From the NCBI RefSeq assembly GCF_041199985.1, contig NZ_CP165647.1, positions 558,001-622,000 of the forward strand: a DNA stretch of 64,000 bases, given 5' to 3'. The position numbers and the translations under genes were made by a program. Numbering within the stretch: position 1 is the stretch's first letter; every line of letters starts with the position of its first letter. Under the pieces are notes generated by a model. That model was not told the DNA's origin and made no database searches. It was given only the letters and a program-made list of their open reading frames with translations. Positions 37,232-46,582 of the stretch are shown here, one piece after another. This DNA is from Leptotrichia sp. HSP-536. Its GTDB lineage: Bacteria > Fusobacteriota > Fusobacteriia > Fusobacteriales > Leptotrichiaceae.

Positions 37232-38203
37232 ATGAACATAAAAAAAATTAAGGATCGTGTATTTGAAGAAATAGGAATAAATAAATATAAATTTTTTGTA
37301 TCAGCAATGAATTATATTAATGATTTTCCAGATATTATAAATGAATTTTATACTGATGATGCTGGAAAAGGTTCAGGAGAATATTTAGGTTTTTTGATAA
37401 ATGGGGGATGGGATAATGAGGATGAAACAGCAGTATATATATCTGAATATGACTATTTGAATAATGTTGAAATAAGAGTTTATTTTTCTTATGAAGAAAT
37501 ATTGCAATATTTTTTAATGTATTATTTTAAAAATATTCATTGTTATCCTGATATGATAGCTTTTATTGAACAGGAATTTGTTAATTATACTAATTATATT
37601 GGGGAATCTAAAAAATATAAAATTGATTTAGATGTTAAAAGTATTTTTGTAAGAGATAAACTTCGAGATTTTCTTTTAAAATATAACTATGAAAGTAATA
37701 AATATAACTTAGGAATTATTAATTTTAAAAGAGAAGCGATAAATTATTGGGATAAAGACATATTAAAATTATTTTTTTCTTATTTAATGGGTGAAAATAT
37801 ACTAAAAAATTTTTTAAATGGAAAAAATGAATTTTTTGAAAAAGAAAGAGAAAAATTTGGACATTTTGATGAAAGAGAATTATATTTTAATATAATGTCA
37901 AAAGGAGATAAAAATATTATATTTTATTACTATACAGGATATAAAAATGGAAAAATTTATGAATGGTTTGATAGAAAAAAATATAATAATATGATGAGTG
38001 ATTTTATATTGGAAGAAGAAATTAAAACTTTAATTCCAGAAAGATTTAAAGGGAAGAGAGAAAAAGAAAATGTAGAAATAATTTCTAAAGAAGATTTTCT
38101 AAAAGAACTACAAGTTATTGTAACTGCTTATGAAAATATTTATAATGATAATGAAGTCCGAGAAATGTTTGAAAAATATAAACAAAAATTATCTTTTAAA
38201 TGA
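37232..38203 (+). CDS. Hypothetical protein between ilvD and the esterase
   Basis: A 323-residue soluble protein starting 2 bases after the ilvD stop, very rich in Tyr, Phe, Asn, Lys and Glu and more AT-rich than the ilv genes. I recognise no family with confidence. The middle block, with YLGFLINGGWDNEDETA followed by YFSYEEILQYFLMYY, recalls small immunity proteins such as CdiI types, but that is only resemblance. Such a gene inside a biosynthetic unit is unexpected. Confidence 0.55.
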   Translation: MNIKKIKDRVFEEIGINKYKFFVSAMNYINDFPDIINEFYTDDAGKGSGEYLGFLINGGWDNEDETAVYISEYDYLNNVEIRVYFSYEEILQYFLMYYFKNIHCYPDMIAFIEQEFVNYTNYIGESKKYKIDLDVKSIFVRDKLRDFLLKYNYESNKYNLGIINFKREAINYWDKDILKLFFSYLMGENILKNFLNGKNEFFEKEREKFGHFDERELYFNIMSKGDKNIIFYYYTGYKNGKIYEWFDRKKYNNMMSDFILEEEIKTLIPERFKGKREKENVEIISKEDFLKELQVIVTAYENIYNDNEVREMFEKYKQKLSFK

Positions 38204-38283
38204 AATATCAATTGTTATATGGCTGATTATCAGATAAAATTTTTAAAACTGATATATTATAGAAACTTTAATATAAAAAATTG

Positions 38284-38335
38284 ATATACTCAAATAAACT
38301 TAAAAGGGTAAAACTTTAAGAAAATTTGAGTATAT
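38284..38335 (+). repeat. Inverted repeat upstream of the esterase gene
   Basis: The arms ATATACTCAAAT (38284-38295) and ATTTGAGTATAT (38324-38335) are perfectly complementary over 12 bp. An inner CTTAAA/TTTAAG pairing (38299-38304 with 38315-38320) lies between. The right arm runs into TATAAT (38333-38338), so the repeat may be an operator or an RNA hairpin ahead of the start at 38355. Confidence 0.5.
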
Positions 38336-38354
38336 AATAAAGGAGAAGATTGAA

Positions 38355-39254
38355 ATGGGAAATGATGGTGAAAGTAAAGTTTTGAATATTGAGCTGACAC
38401 AGGAAAAGATAAAATCTATAGTGAATATCACTTATTCTCAGCCAGTCAGCTATTTTAGAAAAAATATAAAATTGGAAATGGATATTTTGAAACCATATAA
38501 GGCAGAGAAGTGTCCAACAGTGCTATTTGTTGCAGGCGGTTCATTCGCACATAGCTACAAGGAAAACTATTTGCAGCAAAGATTGGAAATTGCAAAGGCT
38601 GGTTATGTGGTTGCGAGTATCGAATATAGAACTATTCCTGATGGAGTGTTTCCACAAAGCGTGGAAGATGTAAAGGCGGCAATCAGATTCTTGAAGGCTA
38701 ATGCTGATGAATATGGCATAGATAAGGAAAGAATAGCTATAATGGGAGATTCTGCTGGAGGTTATCTAGTGGCAATGGCTGGAGCGACAAATGGAACGAG
38801 AGATTTTGACAAAGGAGAAAATTTATCTGAAAATAGCGATGTAAAAGCAGTTATTGATATTTATGGCGTAACAGACTTTGGAGAAGAAGGAGATTTTGAA
38901 ATTCCTGATGATATTGAGGAAGACTACAGAGCGATATTTCTATCAGTAAAATTCTGGCTAAACGATGTAAGAAACGATATAAAAGTAACAAACCCAATAT
39001 CATATATTTCCTCCAAAACTCCACCATTTTTATTAATGCACGGAGATGCAGATACTTTAGTGCCTCCAGTTCAAACAGAAAAACTTCACAAAGCATTAAT
39101 TGAGAAAGGGATAGAATCAACAAGATATGTTGTAAAAGGAGCAGGACATTCTGATGAATATTGGTTTCAGCCAGAAATTATAAATATAATAATAGAATTT
39201 TTAAATGAAAAATTGAAAAATAAAAATTTTGAAGAAGGTGGAGAAATTGCATAA
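38355..39254 (+). CDS. Alpha/beta hydrolase, carboxylesterase-like
   Basis: A 299-residue cytoplasmic hydrolase of the hormone-sensitive-lipase-like group. The oxyanion motif is in FVAGGSFAHSY (residues ~58-68). The nucleophile elbow is GDSAGG (131-136) with Ser133. The acid is the Asp in MHGDADTLVPP (~235), and the His is in KGAGHSDEYWF (~275). The substrate is unknown; small acyl esters are usual. The start has AAAGGAGAAG. It overlaps ilvA. Confidence 0.85.
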   Translation: MGNDGESKVLNIELTQEKIKSIVNITYSQPVSYFRKNIKLEMDILKPYKAEKCPTVLFVAGGSFAHSYKENYLQQRLEIAKAGYVVASIEYRTIPDGVFPQSVEDVKAAIRFLKANADEYGIDKERIAIMGDSAGGYLVAMAGATNGTRDFDKGENLSENSDVKAVIDIYGVTDFGEEGDFEIPDDIEEDYRAIFLSVKFWLNDVRNDIKVTNPISYISSKTPPFLLMHGDADTLVPPVQTEKLHKALIEKGIESTRYVVKGAGHSDEYWFQPEIINIIIEFLNEKLKNKNFEEGGEIA

Positions 39255-40464
39255 ACTTTATGATTTTATGGAAGCAAGAGAAAGATTAAATACTGTGATT
39301 ACTAAGACTAAATTGATTCACAGTTCGGTATTTTCCAATGAAACTGGAAATGATGTTTATATTAAGCCTGAAAATTTACAAAGAACAGGTTCATTTAAAC
39401 TTAGGGGAGCGTATAACAAGATTGCAAAATTGACGGAAGAGGAGAAGAGAAAGGGAGTTATTGCTTCATCAGCAGGGAATCATGCTCAAGGTGTGGCTCT
39501 TGCGGCTCAGAAACTGGGAATTAAGGCGGTTATTGTAATGCCTAAGTATACACCGCTTATAAAGGTTGAGGCGACTCGTCAGTATGGAGCTGAGGTTATT
39601 TTGGCAGGAGAAGAATATGATGATGCCTATAATTATGCGAGAGAGCTGCAGGAAAAGGAAGGGTATGTGTTTATTCACCCGTTTAATGATGACGATGTCG
39701 TGGAAGGCCAGGGAACGATTGCGCTTGAAGTGTTAGAAGAATTACCTGATGCTGATATAATTCTTGTGCCACTTGGAGGAGGAGGGCTTATTTCGGGAAT
39801 TGCACTTGCGGCAAAACTGAAAAACCCTGTGATAAAAATAATTGGTGTAGAGCCAGAAGGAGCGGCTTCGGCAATTGCAGCTTTAAAAAATGGGGAAGTT
39901 GTGGAGCTGCCTGAAACTAATACGATTGCTGATGGGACTGCGGTTAGGAAAATTGGAGAACTGAATTTTGATTATATAAAAAATTATGTGGATGATATAA
40001 TTACAATTTCAGATTACGAACTTATGGAATCATTTTTACTGTTAGTTGAAAAACATAAAATTGTTGCGGAAAATGCGGGAGTTTTGTCGGTTGCGGCACT
40101 TAGAAAGATTAATGAAAAAGGCAAAAAAATTGTTTCAATTTTGAGTGGAGGGAATATTGATGTGCTGACTATTTCTTCTATGATAAATAAAGGGCTTATT
40201 GTAAGAGGAAGAATATTTAGATTTTCAGTGAATTTGCCTGATAAGCCAGGACAATTGGTTGCAGTTTCACAAATTCTGTCTGAACAAAATGCAAATGTTA
40301 TAAGACTTGAGCATAATCAGTTTAAAAATCTTAACAGATTTCACGACGTGGAACTTCAAGTTACTGTTGAAACAAATGGAGAAGAGCATATTAAGAGAAT
40401 TATTGAAAAATTTAATGAAAAAGGGTATGTAATTGAAAGATTAAACTCTCAGGAAATAGAATAA
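39247..40464 (+). CDS. ilvA: Threonine ammonia-lyase (biosynthetic)
   Basis: A ~405-residue PLP enzyme that converts threonine to 2-oxobutanoate, the first step of isoleucine synthesis. PLP Lys is in TGSFKLRGAYN (~residue 51), followed by SSAGNHAQGVA and the glycine loop PLGGGGLISG. LSGGNIDVL precedes a C-terminal ACT-type domain (~325-405) with SVNLPDKPGQLVAV, a short single-ACT form. The start is ambiguous: TTG 39247 has AAGGTGGAG before it and overlaps the esterase by 8 bases. TTG 39229 and ATG 39268 are alternatives. Confidence 0.9.
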   Translation: MHKLYDFMEARERLNTVITKTKLIHSSVFSNETGNDVYIKPENLQRTGSFKLRGAYNKIAKLTEEEKRKGVIASSAGNHAQGVALAAQKLGIKAVIVMPKYTPLIKVEATRQYGAEVILAGEEYDDAYNYARELQEKEGYVFIHPFNDDDVVEGQGTIALEVLEELPDADIILVPLGGGGLISGIALAAKLKNPVIKIIGVEPEGAASAIAALKNGEVVELPETNTIADGTAVRKIGELNFDYIKNYVDDIITISDYELMESFLLLVEKHKIVAENAGVLSVAALRKINEKGKKIVSILSGGNIDVLTISSMINKGLIVRGRIFRFSVNLPDKPGQLVAVSQILSEQNANVIRLEHNQFKNLNRFHDVELQVTVETNGEEHIKRIIEKFNEKGYVIERLNSQEIE

Positions 40465-40506
40465 AAATAAAAAAAATAAAATTTAAAAAGAAAAGGTGGT
40501 TGAAAG

Positions 40507-42219
40507 ATGAGTAGTGAAATGATAAATGGTGCGAGAATATTACTGGAATGTCTGCACAGAGTAGGAGTGACTGATATATTTGGGTATCCTGGTGGAGCAG
40601 TAATACCTATTTATGATGAAATTTACAGCTTTGACAAGATTAAACATTATTTTGCAAGACATGAGCAAGGAGCGGTGCATGCGGCGGATGGTTATGCGAG
40701 AGTTTCTGGAAAAGTGGGAGTTTGTCTTGCAACTTCTGGGCCTGGTGCAACTAATTTGGTTACGGGAATTATGACTGCGCATATGGATTCTATACCATTA
40801 TTGGCAATAACTGGGCAGGTAAGAAGTAATTTGCTCGGTAGAGATGCTTTTCAGGAAACTGACATTGTAGGAATTACAGTGCCGATAACAAAAGTAAATT
40901 ATCTTGTGCAGAGCATAAAAGACATTCCAAAAATAATAAAAGAGGCTTATTTCATAGCTTCTACTGGAAGACCAGGACCTGTATTAGTAGATATTCCTAA
41001 CGATATTCAGCAGCAGGAAATATCTTATGAAGAATTTAACAGATTGTTTGAAAAAGAAGTGAAACTGGAAGGATATGATCCGACTTATGTTGGACATCCT
41101 GTGCAGGTAAAAAGAGCTTTATCATTGATAAAGAAAGCTAAAAAGCCTTTAATTATTGCAGGAGCAGGGGTTATAAAATCACGAGCTTCAAAGGAACTTT
41201 TTGAATTGGCAAATAAAATGGATATGCCGGTAACTACAACTCTTTTAGGGCTTGGAGCATTTCCTGAAAATCATGAATTGTCACTTGGAATGCTTGGAAT
41301 GCACGGGACTGTTCCAGCGAATTATGCTGAGGCGGATTTAGTAATTGCGGCAGGAATAAGATTTGATGACAGAATAGCTGGAAATCCGAATAAATTCTGT
41401 GAACATGCAAAAATAATACATATAGACATTGACCCAGCTGAAATTGATAAAAATAAAAAAGTTGACGTGCCAATAGTTGGAGATTTAAAAAATGTGCTTA
41501 TTGAAATTAATAAGGAACTTGCACCTAAAAAACATACAGAATGGACAGACAAAGTGAAAGAATGGAAAAATGAATATCCACTGGCACATAGAAATGTCGG
41601 AGAAGATAAATTACTTCCACAGGAAGTTTTAAAGGCAGTTAATGATATTCTTGATGGAGATGCAATAGTTGTAACAGATGTTGGACAGCATCAAATGTGG
41701 GCTGCACAATACTTAACTTTTAAAAATCCTGATACAATTGTAACATCTGGTGGAGCTGGAACAATGGGATTTGGAGTGCCTGCGGCTATGGGAGCGCAAG
41801 TTGGAGCAAGAGATAAAAAAGTTGTGTTGATTGTTGGAGATGGTGGTTTCCAAATGACGCTGGAAGAAATAATGATGATTAGACAATATAATTTGCCAGT
41901 GAAAATAGTTCTTATAAACAATTCATTTTTGGGAATGGTAAGACAATGGCAAGAATTGTTTAAAAATAGAAGATATTCTTTTGTTGATTTGGAATGTAAT
42001 CCTGATTTTTTAAAAATTGCAGAAGCTTATGGAATAAAATCTGAAAGATTGAAAACAAAAGAAGATTTAAAAAATAAACTAAAAGACTTAATTTTATCAA
42101 ATGAAGGTGTAATAATAGACTGTATCGTTGAAAGAGAAGAGAATGTTTTCCCAATGATACCTGCAGGAAAAACTGTAAGTCAAATGATAGGTAAGAAAGG
42201 AGTATTAGAAAATGAATAA
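40507..42219 (+). CDS. ilvB: Acetolactate synthase, large subunit
   Basis: A 570-residue thiamine-diphosphate enzyme making acetolactate and acetohydroxybutyrate for valine, leucine and isoleucine. The N-terminal domain has GYPGGAVIPIYDE and the catalytic Glu in ARHEQGAVHAADGYAR (residues ~52-67). The FAD-binding middle domain has MLGMHGTVPANYA and RFDDRIAGN. The C-terminal domain has the ThDP motif GDGGFQMTLEEI ... NNSFLGMVRQWQ. Start ATG 40507 has AGGTGGTTGAAAG. It overlaps ilvN by 8 bases, indicating translational coupling. Confidence 0.95.
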   Translation: MSSEMINGARILLECLHRVGVTDIFGYPGGAVIPIYDEIYSFDKIKHYFARHEQGAVHAADGYARVSGKVGVCLATSGPGATNLVTGIMTAHMDSIPLLAITGQVRSNLLGRDAFQETDIVGITVPITKVNYLVQSIKDIPKIIKEAYFIASTGRPGPVLVDIPNDIQQQEISYEEFNRLFEKEVKLEGYDPTYVGHPVQVKRALSLIKKAKKPLIIAGAGVIKSRASKELFELANKMDMPVTTTLLGLGAFPENHELSLGMLGMHGTVPANYAEADLVIAAGIRFDDRIAGNPNKFCEHAKIIHIDIDPAEIDKNKKVDVPIVGDLKNVLIEINKELAPKKHTEWTDKVKEWKNEYPLAHRNVGEDKLLPQEVLKAVNDILDGDAIVVTDVGQHQMWAAQYLTFKNPDTIVTSGGAGTMGFGVPAAMGAQVGARDKKVVLIVGDGGFQMTLEEIMMIRQYNLPVKIVLINNSFLGMVRQWQELFKNRRYSFVDLECNPDFLKIAEAYGIKSERLKTKEDLKNKLKDLILSNEGVIIDCIVEREENVFPMIPAGKTVSQMIGKKGVLENE

Positions 42220-42700
42220 AGAGCATGAAATATTGATAATTACCAAAAATACAAACGGAATTGTAGCAAGAATAATGTCCCTTTTCAACAGAAGAGGATA
42301 TTCAGTAAATAAAATGACTGCTGGAGTTACAAATAAACCAGGTTATGCAAGATTGACGCTTACAGTAGATGGAGATGACAAAACCTTAAATCAGATTCAA
42401 AAGCAAGTTTATAAAATCGTTGACGTTGTAAAAGTAAAGATTTTCCCAGCAGAAGGCGTTATAAGACGTGAACTTATGCTTATAAAAGTAAAATCTGATG
42501 CTCAAACTAGAGCTCAAATCGTTCAAATTGCGGATATTTATCGTGGAAAAGTACTAGATGTGGCACCGAACTCGCTTGTGGTGGAACTTACAGGAAATGT
42601 AAAAAAATTACGTGGATTTGTGGAAATGATGAAAAGTTACGGAATACTGGAAATTGCTAAAACAGGGGTTGTAGCGATGAGCCGTGGAGAAAAAATGTAA
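42212..42700 (+). CDS. ilvN: Acetolactate synthase, small (regulatory) subunit
   Basis: A 162-residue regulatory subunit of acetolactate synthase. The N-terminal ACT domain (residues ~1-78) has TKNTNGIVARIMSLFNRRGYS, the valine-binding motif of IlvN/IlvH. The C-terminal domain (~80-158) has RELMLIKVKSD and PNSLVVELTGN. It activates IlvB and gives feedback control by valine. The start overlaps the end of ilvB. Confidence 0.95.
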   Translation: MNKEHEILIITKNTNGIVARIMSLFNRRGYSVNKMTAGVTNKPGYARLTLTVDGDDKTLNQIQKQVYKIVDVVKVKIFPAEGVIRRELMLIKVKSDAQTRAQIVQIADIYRGKVLDVAPNSLVVELTGNVKKLRGFVEMMKSYGILEIAKTGVVAMSRGEKM

Positions 42701-42812
42701 TATTTTTAAAAATCAAAGTTAAAAATGATAATTATTTATTCAGATTGAATATTATTCAGCAGGGGGTAAAGTCCCTTTGCCAAAACAAAAAGTACAGAAG
42801 GGAAATACTGAA

Positions 42813-43562
42813 ATGAGTATAAGTCAGCATTGGGAAAAGGAAAAATATGAGAAAAATGCACGTTTTGTATCAGTTTACGGAGAAGAGCTGATTGAATGGT
42901 TAAATCCTCAAAAAGATGAGTATATCTTAGATTTGGGCTGTGGAGATGGAGTATTGACTAAGAAAATTACTGAATATGGGTGCAAAGTTTTAGGACTTGA
43001 TGGAAGTCAGAAATTTGTTGAGGCAGCAAGAAAAATTGGGGTTGAGGCAGTACAGGGAGATGCACAGAATATGAAATTTGAAAATGAGTTTGATGCGATT
43101 TTTTCCAATGCGGCACTACATTGGATGACTAATCCGGAGAAAGTGATGGAAGGAGTATCTAGAGCCTTGAAAAAAGGCGGACGTTTTGTAGCCGAGACGG
43201 GCTGTAAAGGAAATGTGGGGAAAATAGAAAATGCTATTTTTGAAACTGTACAAAAACATAACTTGAAAGCTAAAAAATGCTGGTTTTTTCCAACTCCAGA
43301 AGAAAAAACGAAATTACTTGAAAAATACGGATTAAAAGTCAAAAGAATGATAACTTTTTCCCGTCCTACTTTGCTTCCAACTGGAATAAAAGGATGGCTT
43401 CAAACTTTTTCTGCACCTGCTCTTGTAAATGTTCCAGCAGAAATGCATGAAAAACTGATTGATGAAATAACAGAAAAAGTTGAAAAAGAACTGGAAAGAA
43501 ACGAAAATGGACAAATTTTGGCGGATTATGTGAGATTGAGATTTGAGGCTGTGAAAGAATAA
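42813..43562 (+). CDS. Class I SAM-dependent methyltransferase
   Basis: A ~249-residue methyltransferase. Motif I is LDLGCGDGVLT (residues ~35-45), the acidic residue is in LGLDGSQKF (~58-66), and post-motif is AIFSNAALHWM (~92-102), of the trans-aconitate/ubiquinone-type methyltransferase group. The substrate is not evident. The start is placed at ATG 42813 (MSISQHW), preceded by GAAGGG, since relatives start similarly; an in-frame TTG at 42777 has an alternative GGGGG site. The last 104 bases recur at 44188-44291 with only synonymous changes. Confidence 0.8.
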   Translation: MSISQHWEKEKYEKNARFVSVYGEELIEWLNPQKDEYILDLGCGDGVLTKKITEYGCKVLGLDGSQKFVEAARKIGVEAVQGDAQNMKFENEFDAIFSNAALHWMTNPEKVMEGVSRALKKGGRFVAETGCKGNVGKIENAIFETVQKHNLKAKKCWFFPTPEEKTKLLEKYGLKVKRMITFSRPTLLPTGIKGWLQTFSAPALVNVPAEMHEKLIDEITEKVEKELERNENGQILADYVRLRFEAVKE

Positions 43563-43618
43563 ATTCTATTTTTTAAGGAAAGATAAAATAAATAGAATAT
43601 TGAAAGGAATGTAATATT

Positions 43619-44167
43619 ATGAAAAAATTAATCTTGATTTCTTTGTTGTCACTATTGGTTAATTCATGCGTTCCACTTGTTGGAGGATTTCTTGCTTGGA
43701 AAACAACGTATCCTGTTTTTGGTGAAAAAATAATAAATGGGATAGAAAGAAAAAAAATGTATAAAAAAAGTGGAATTTATGCTATTACTAAAGAAGAGTA
43801 TAAAAGAGGTGTTTTGTCAGCAATGGATGATATAAAAAATAGAAAAATAGTGGATCAAGGCGCTCGGGATGTTTTTCCTGAGAATACAGAACTAATGTTT
43901 AATGATGTGCCGAACAAACAATACTGGTATATAAAAGATTTGAAAACAGGTTATGGAATTCCTGTTATAATGGATTTTAGGTGTACAGATGAATATGGGA
44001 ATACAACTATATTTAGTGTAGAGGTTCTTGATAAAAATGAACTTTCAGAAAACGGAGTAGATGATGAAACTATAAAAAAGGTTTATGAATTAGGAGAAAA
44101 TATTGCGGATAAAATCAGAAAAACAAGTCCAAAAAGATTTTCACAAACGAGTTGTAAAAAAAAGTGA
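43619..44167 (+). CDS. Lipoprotein of unknown function
   Basis: A 182-residue predicted lipoprotein behind GAAAGGAA. The signal ends in a lipobox VNSC (Cys at residue 17). The mature part is alpha/beta, with YPVFGEKIINGIERKK and a region YWYIKDLKTGYGIPVIMDFRC (residues ~100-120). No family is recognised. It lies between the complete methyltransferase gene and a duplicated 3' fragment of that gene, so it may have arrived with the rearrangement. Confidence 0.65.
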   Translation: MKKLILISLLSLLVNSCVPLVGGFLAWKTTYPVFGEKIINGIERKKMYKKSGIYAITKEEYKRGVLSAMDDIKNRKIVDQGARDVFPENTELMFNDVPNKQYWYIKDLKTGYGIPVIMDFRCTDEYGNTTIFSVEVLDKNELSENGVDDETIKKVYELGENIADKIRKTSPKRFSQTSCKKK

Positions 44168-44187
44168 TTTTGAATCAGTTAAATAAA

Positions 44188-44291
44188 TTGATGAAATAAC
44201 AGAAAAAGTTGAAAAAGAACTGGAAAGAAATGAAAATGGACAAATTCTGGCGGATTATGTCAGATTGAGATTTGAGGCCGTGAAAGAATAG
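44188..44291 (+). pseudogene. Duplicated 3' fragment of the methyltransferase gene
   Basis: These 104 bases match 43459-43562, the end of the methyltransferase gene, at 99 positions. The five differences (AAC/AAT, TTG/CTG, GTG/GTC, GCT/GCC and stop TAA/TAG) are all silent. No start or upstream part of the gene is present, so it is a remnant. Its 24 bases to the left resemble a stretch inside leuA. Confidence 0.8.
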
Positions 44292-44314
44292 CAAATCTTT
44301 ATTTTGAAAGGAAG

Positions 44315-45010
44315 ATGAATTTGAAAACAATAGGATTAATAGGAGGAATGAGCTGGGAAAGCACAGTAACTTATTATAAAATAATAAATGAAGTTATTAA
44401 AGAAAAATTAGGAGGACTTCATTCTGCTAAATGTGTATTGTATAGTGTGGATTTCCAGGAAATAGAAGAATGTCAGGCAAACGGAAATTGGGAAAAAAGT
44501 GGAGAAATCTTGGGAGAAGCTGCTAATAATCTTGAAAAAGCAGGAGCAGACTTTATAGTTATTTGCACAAATACAATGCATAAGGTTGTTAGCCAGATTA
44601 AAGAAAAAATCTCCATTCCAATATTGCATATTGCTGAAATGACAGTAGAAAAGATATTAGAAAAAGGATTAAAAAATATAGCATTGCTTGGAACCAAATA
44701 TACAATGGAACAGGATTTTTACAAATCAAAACTTATTGAAAAGGGTATAAATGTTATAATACCTGATAAGAATGATATAGAAATTATAAATGAAGTAATA
44801 TATGACGAACTTTGTCTTGGAACTATAAATTCTGATTCAAAAAAGAAATTTTTAGAAATTGTTGATAAGCTAAGAAACAAAGGTGCAGAAGGAATAATAT
44901 TAGGCTGTACTGAAATAGGGCTTCTTATAAAAAATGAAGATACTGATGTTCCATTATTTGATACAGCGATTATTCACGCAGAGCAGGCGGCAATGTATTC
45001 TATAAAATAA
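44315..45010 (+). CDS. Aspartate/glutamate racemase family protein
   Basis: A ~230-residue cofactor-independent racemase. Motifs: IGLIGGMSWEST (residues ~6-17); the first catalytic Cys in VICTNTMHK (~85-93); and the second in ILGCTEIGLL (~195-204). These are the paired Cys of the Asp/Glu/hydantoin racemase family, closest to amino-acid (aspartate) racemases of the YgeA/RacD type. It could make D-aspartate or another D-amino acid for the cell wall. ATG 44315 is very close to AAGGAAG; TTG 44321 may be the true start. Confidence 0.85.
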   Translation: MNLKTIGLIGGMSWESTVTYYKIINEVIKEKLGGLHSAKCVLYSVDFQEIEECQANGNWEKSGEILGEAANNLEKAGADFIVICTNTMHKVVSQIKEKISIPILHIAEMTVEKILEKGLKNIALLGTKYTMEQDFYKSKLIEKGINVIIPDKNDIEIINEVIYDELCLGTINSDSKKKFLEIVDKLRNKGAEGIILGCTEIGLLIKNEDTDVPLFDTAIIHAEQAAMYSIK

Positions 45011-45048
45011 AAATAAAATGAAAAGTATTACCTAATAAGGAGGAGACA

Positions 45049-46560
45049 ATGAAAAAACATATTAAAATATTCGATACAACGCTAAGAGATGGAGAACAGA
45101 CACCACGTGTCAATCTTAATACACAGGAAAAATTGAGAATTGCAAAACAGCTTGAAAGTCTTGGGGTGGATGTGATAGAAGCTGGATTTGCGGTGGCATC
45201 ACCAGGAGATTTTGAATCAGTTAAATTAATTGCTGAAAATATTGAGAAATCTACAGTTACAAGTTTGGCGAGAGCTGTGAAAAAAGACATTGAAGTAGCG
45301 GCAGAAGCATTGAAAAATGCGAAAAAACCTAGGATACATACGTTTATTGCAACTTCTCCGATTCATAGGGAATACAAGCTAAAAATGACAAAAGAGCAGA
45401 TTTTAGAAAGAGTAAAGGAAATGGTGTCTTATGCAAAATCGTTTATTGACGATATTGAATTTTCTTCAGAAGATGCGACTAGAACTGAAAAGGAATTTTT
45501 GGTGGAAGTATATGAAACGGCTATAAAAGCTGGAGCCACTACACTTAATGTACCTGATACAGTAGGTTATAGAACTCCAAATGAAATGTTTGAACTTATA
45601 ACTTATTTAAAAAAAAATGTTAAAGGAATTGAAAATGTGGATATTTCTGTGCATTGCCATGATGACTTGGGACTTTCTGTAGCAAATTCGGTTGCGGCGA
45701 TTCAAGCTGGAGCCACTCAAATTGAGTGTACAATTAATGGACTTGGAGAAAGAGCTGGGAATACTTCACTTGAAGAGATTGCAATGATTTTAAAAACTAG
45801 AAAAGACTTGTTTGAAGAATATTATACAAACATTGATTCAAAGCAAATTTACCCAACAAGTAAATTAGTAAGCCTTTTAACAGGAGTTTCAACACAGCCA
45901 AATAAAGCAATTGTTGGAGCGAATGCCTTTGCACATGAATCAGGAATTCATCAACATGGAGTATTAGCAAATCCTGAAACTTACGAAATTATGAGTCCAG
46001 AATCTGTTGGAAGAAATCCAGACAGCTTAGTACTTGGAAAACATTCAGGAAAACACGCTTTTGTACAAAAATTAGAATCACTAGGATTTAATCATGTCGG
46101 AAGTGATAGAGTAGAAGAATTATTTGCACAGTTTAAAAAATTGGCAGACAAGAAAAAATATGTTTTAGATGAAGACATTATCGCATTAGTTGCTGGAGAA
46201 GCAGCAAAAATAGAAGGAAGAATAAAATTAACACACTTTGAGATTTCAAGACAGGAAGGAAAAAAACCGAAAGCAACAGTAACGATTTATTTAGATGGGG
46301 AAACACAAGTGAAAGAGGCACTTGGAGATGGACCTGTTGATGCAGCTTACAATGCAGTTAACTTGGCAGTAAGTGATACTTTTGTCTTGGAAGAGTACAA
46401 GCTGGAGGCAATAACTGGAGATACTGATGCACAGGCACAAGTGGTTGTGATTATTGAGAAAAATGGAAACAGATTTATTGGTAGAGGGCAAAGTACGGAT
46501 GTTGTGGAGGCAAGTATAAAGGCTTATATTAATGGGATAAATAGACTTTATAATAAATAG
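45049..46560 (+). CDS. leuA: 2-isopropylmalate synthase
   Basis: A 503-residue enzyme that condenses acetyl-CoA with 2-oxoisovalerate, the committed step of leucine synthesis. The catalytic start FDTTLRDGEQTPRV (residues ~8-21) and metal ligands in VHCHDDLGLSVANS (~202-215) lie in the TIM barrel. GVSTQPNKAIVGANAFAHESGIHQHG follows. The C-terminal LeuA dimer/regulatory domain (~365-500) has ALGDGPVDAAYNAV, the leucine-binding region. It has AAGGAGGAG upstream. leuBCD are not in the window. Confidence 0.95.
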   Translation: MKKHIKIFDTTLRDGEQTPRVNLNTQEKLRIAKQLESLGVDVIEAGFAVASPGDFESVKLIAENIEKSTVTSLARAVKKDIEVAAEALKNAKKPRIHTFIATSPIHREYKLKMTKEQILERVKEMVSYAKSFIDDIEFSSEDATRTEKEFLVEVYETAIKAGATTLNVPDTVGYRTPNEMFELITYLKKNVKGIENVDISVHCHDDLGLSVANSVAAIQAGATQIECTINGLGERAGNTSLEEIAMILKTRKDLFEEYYTNIDSKQIYPTSKLVSLLTGVSTQPNKAIVGANAFAHESGIHQHGVLANPETYEIMSPESVGRNPDSLVLGKHSGKHAFVQKLESLGFNHVGSDRVEELFAQFKKLADKKKYVLDEDIIALVAGEAAKIEGRIKLTHFEISRQEGKKPKATVTIYLDGETQVKEALGDGPVDAAYNAVNLAVSDTFVLEEYKLEAITGDTDAQAQVVVIIEKNGNRFIGRGQSTDVVEASIKAYINGINRLYNK

Positions 46561-46582
46561 TTTTTTTAAGAAGGTAAAAGTT

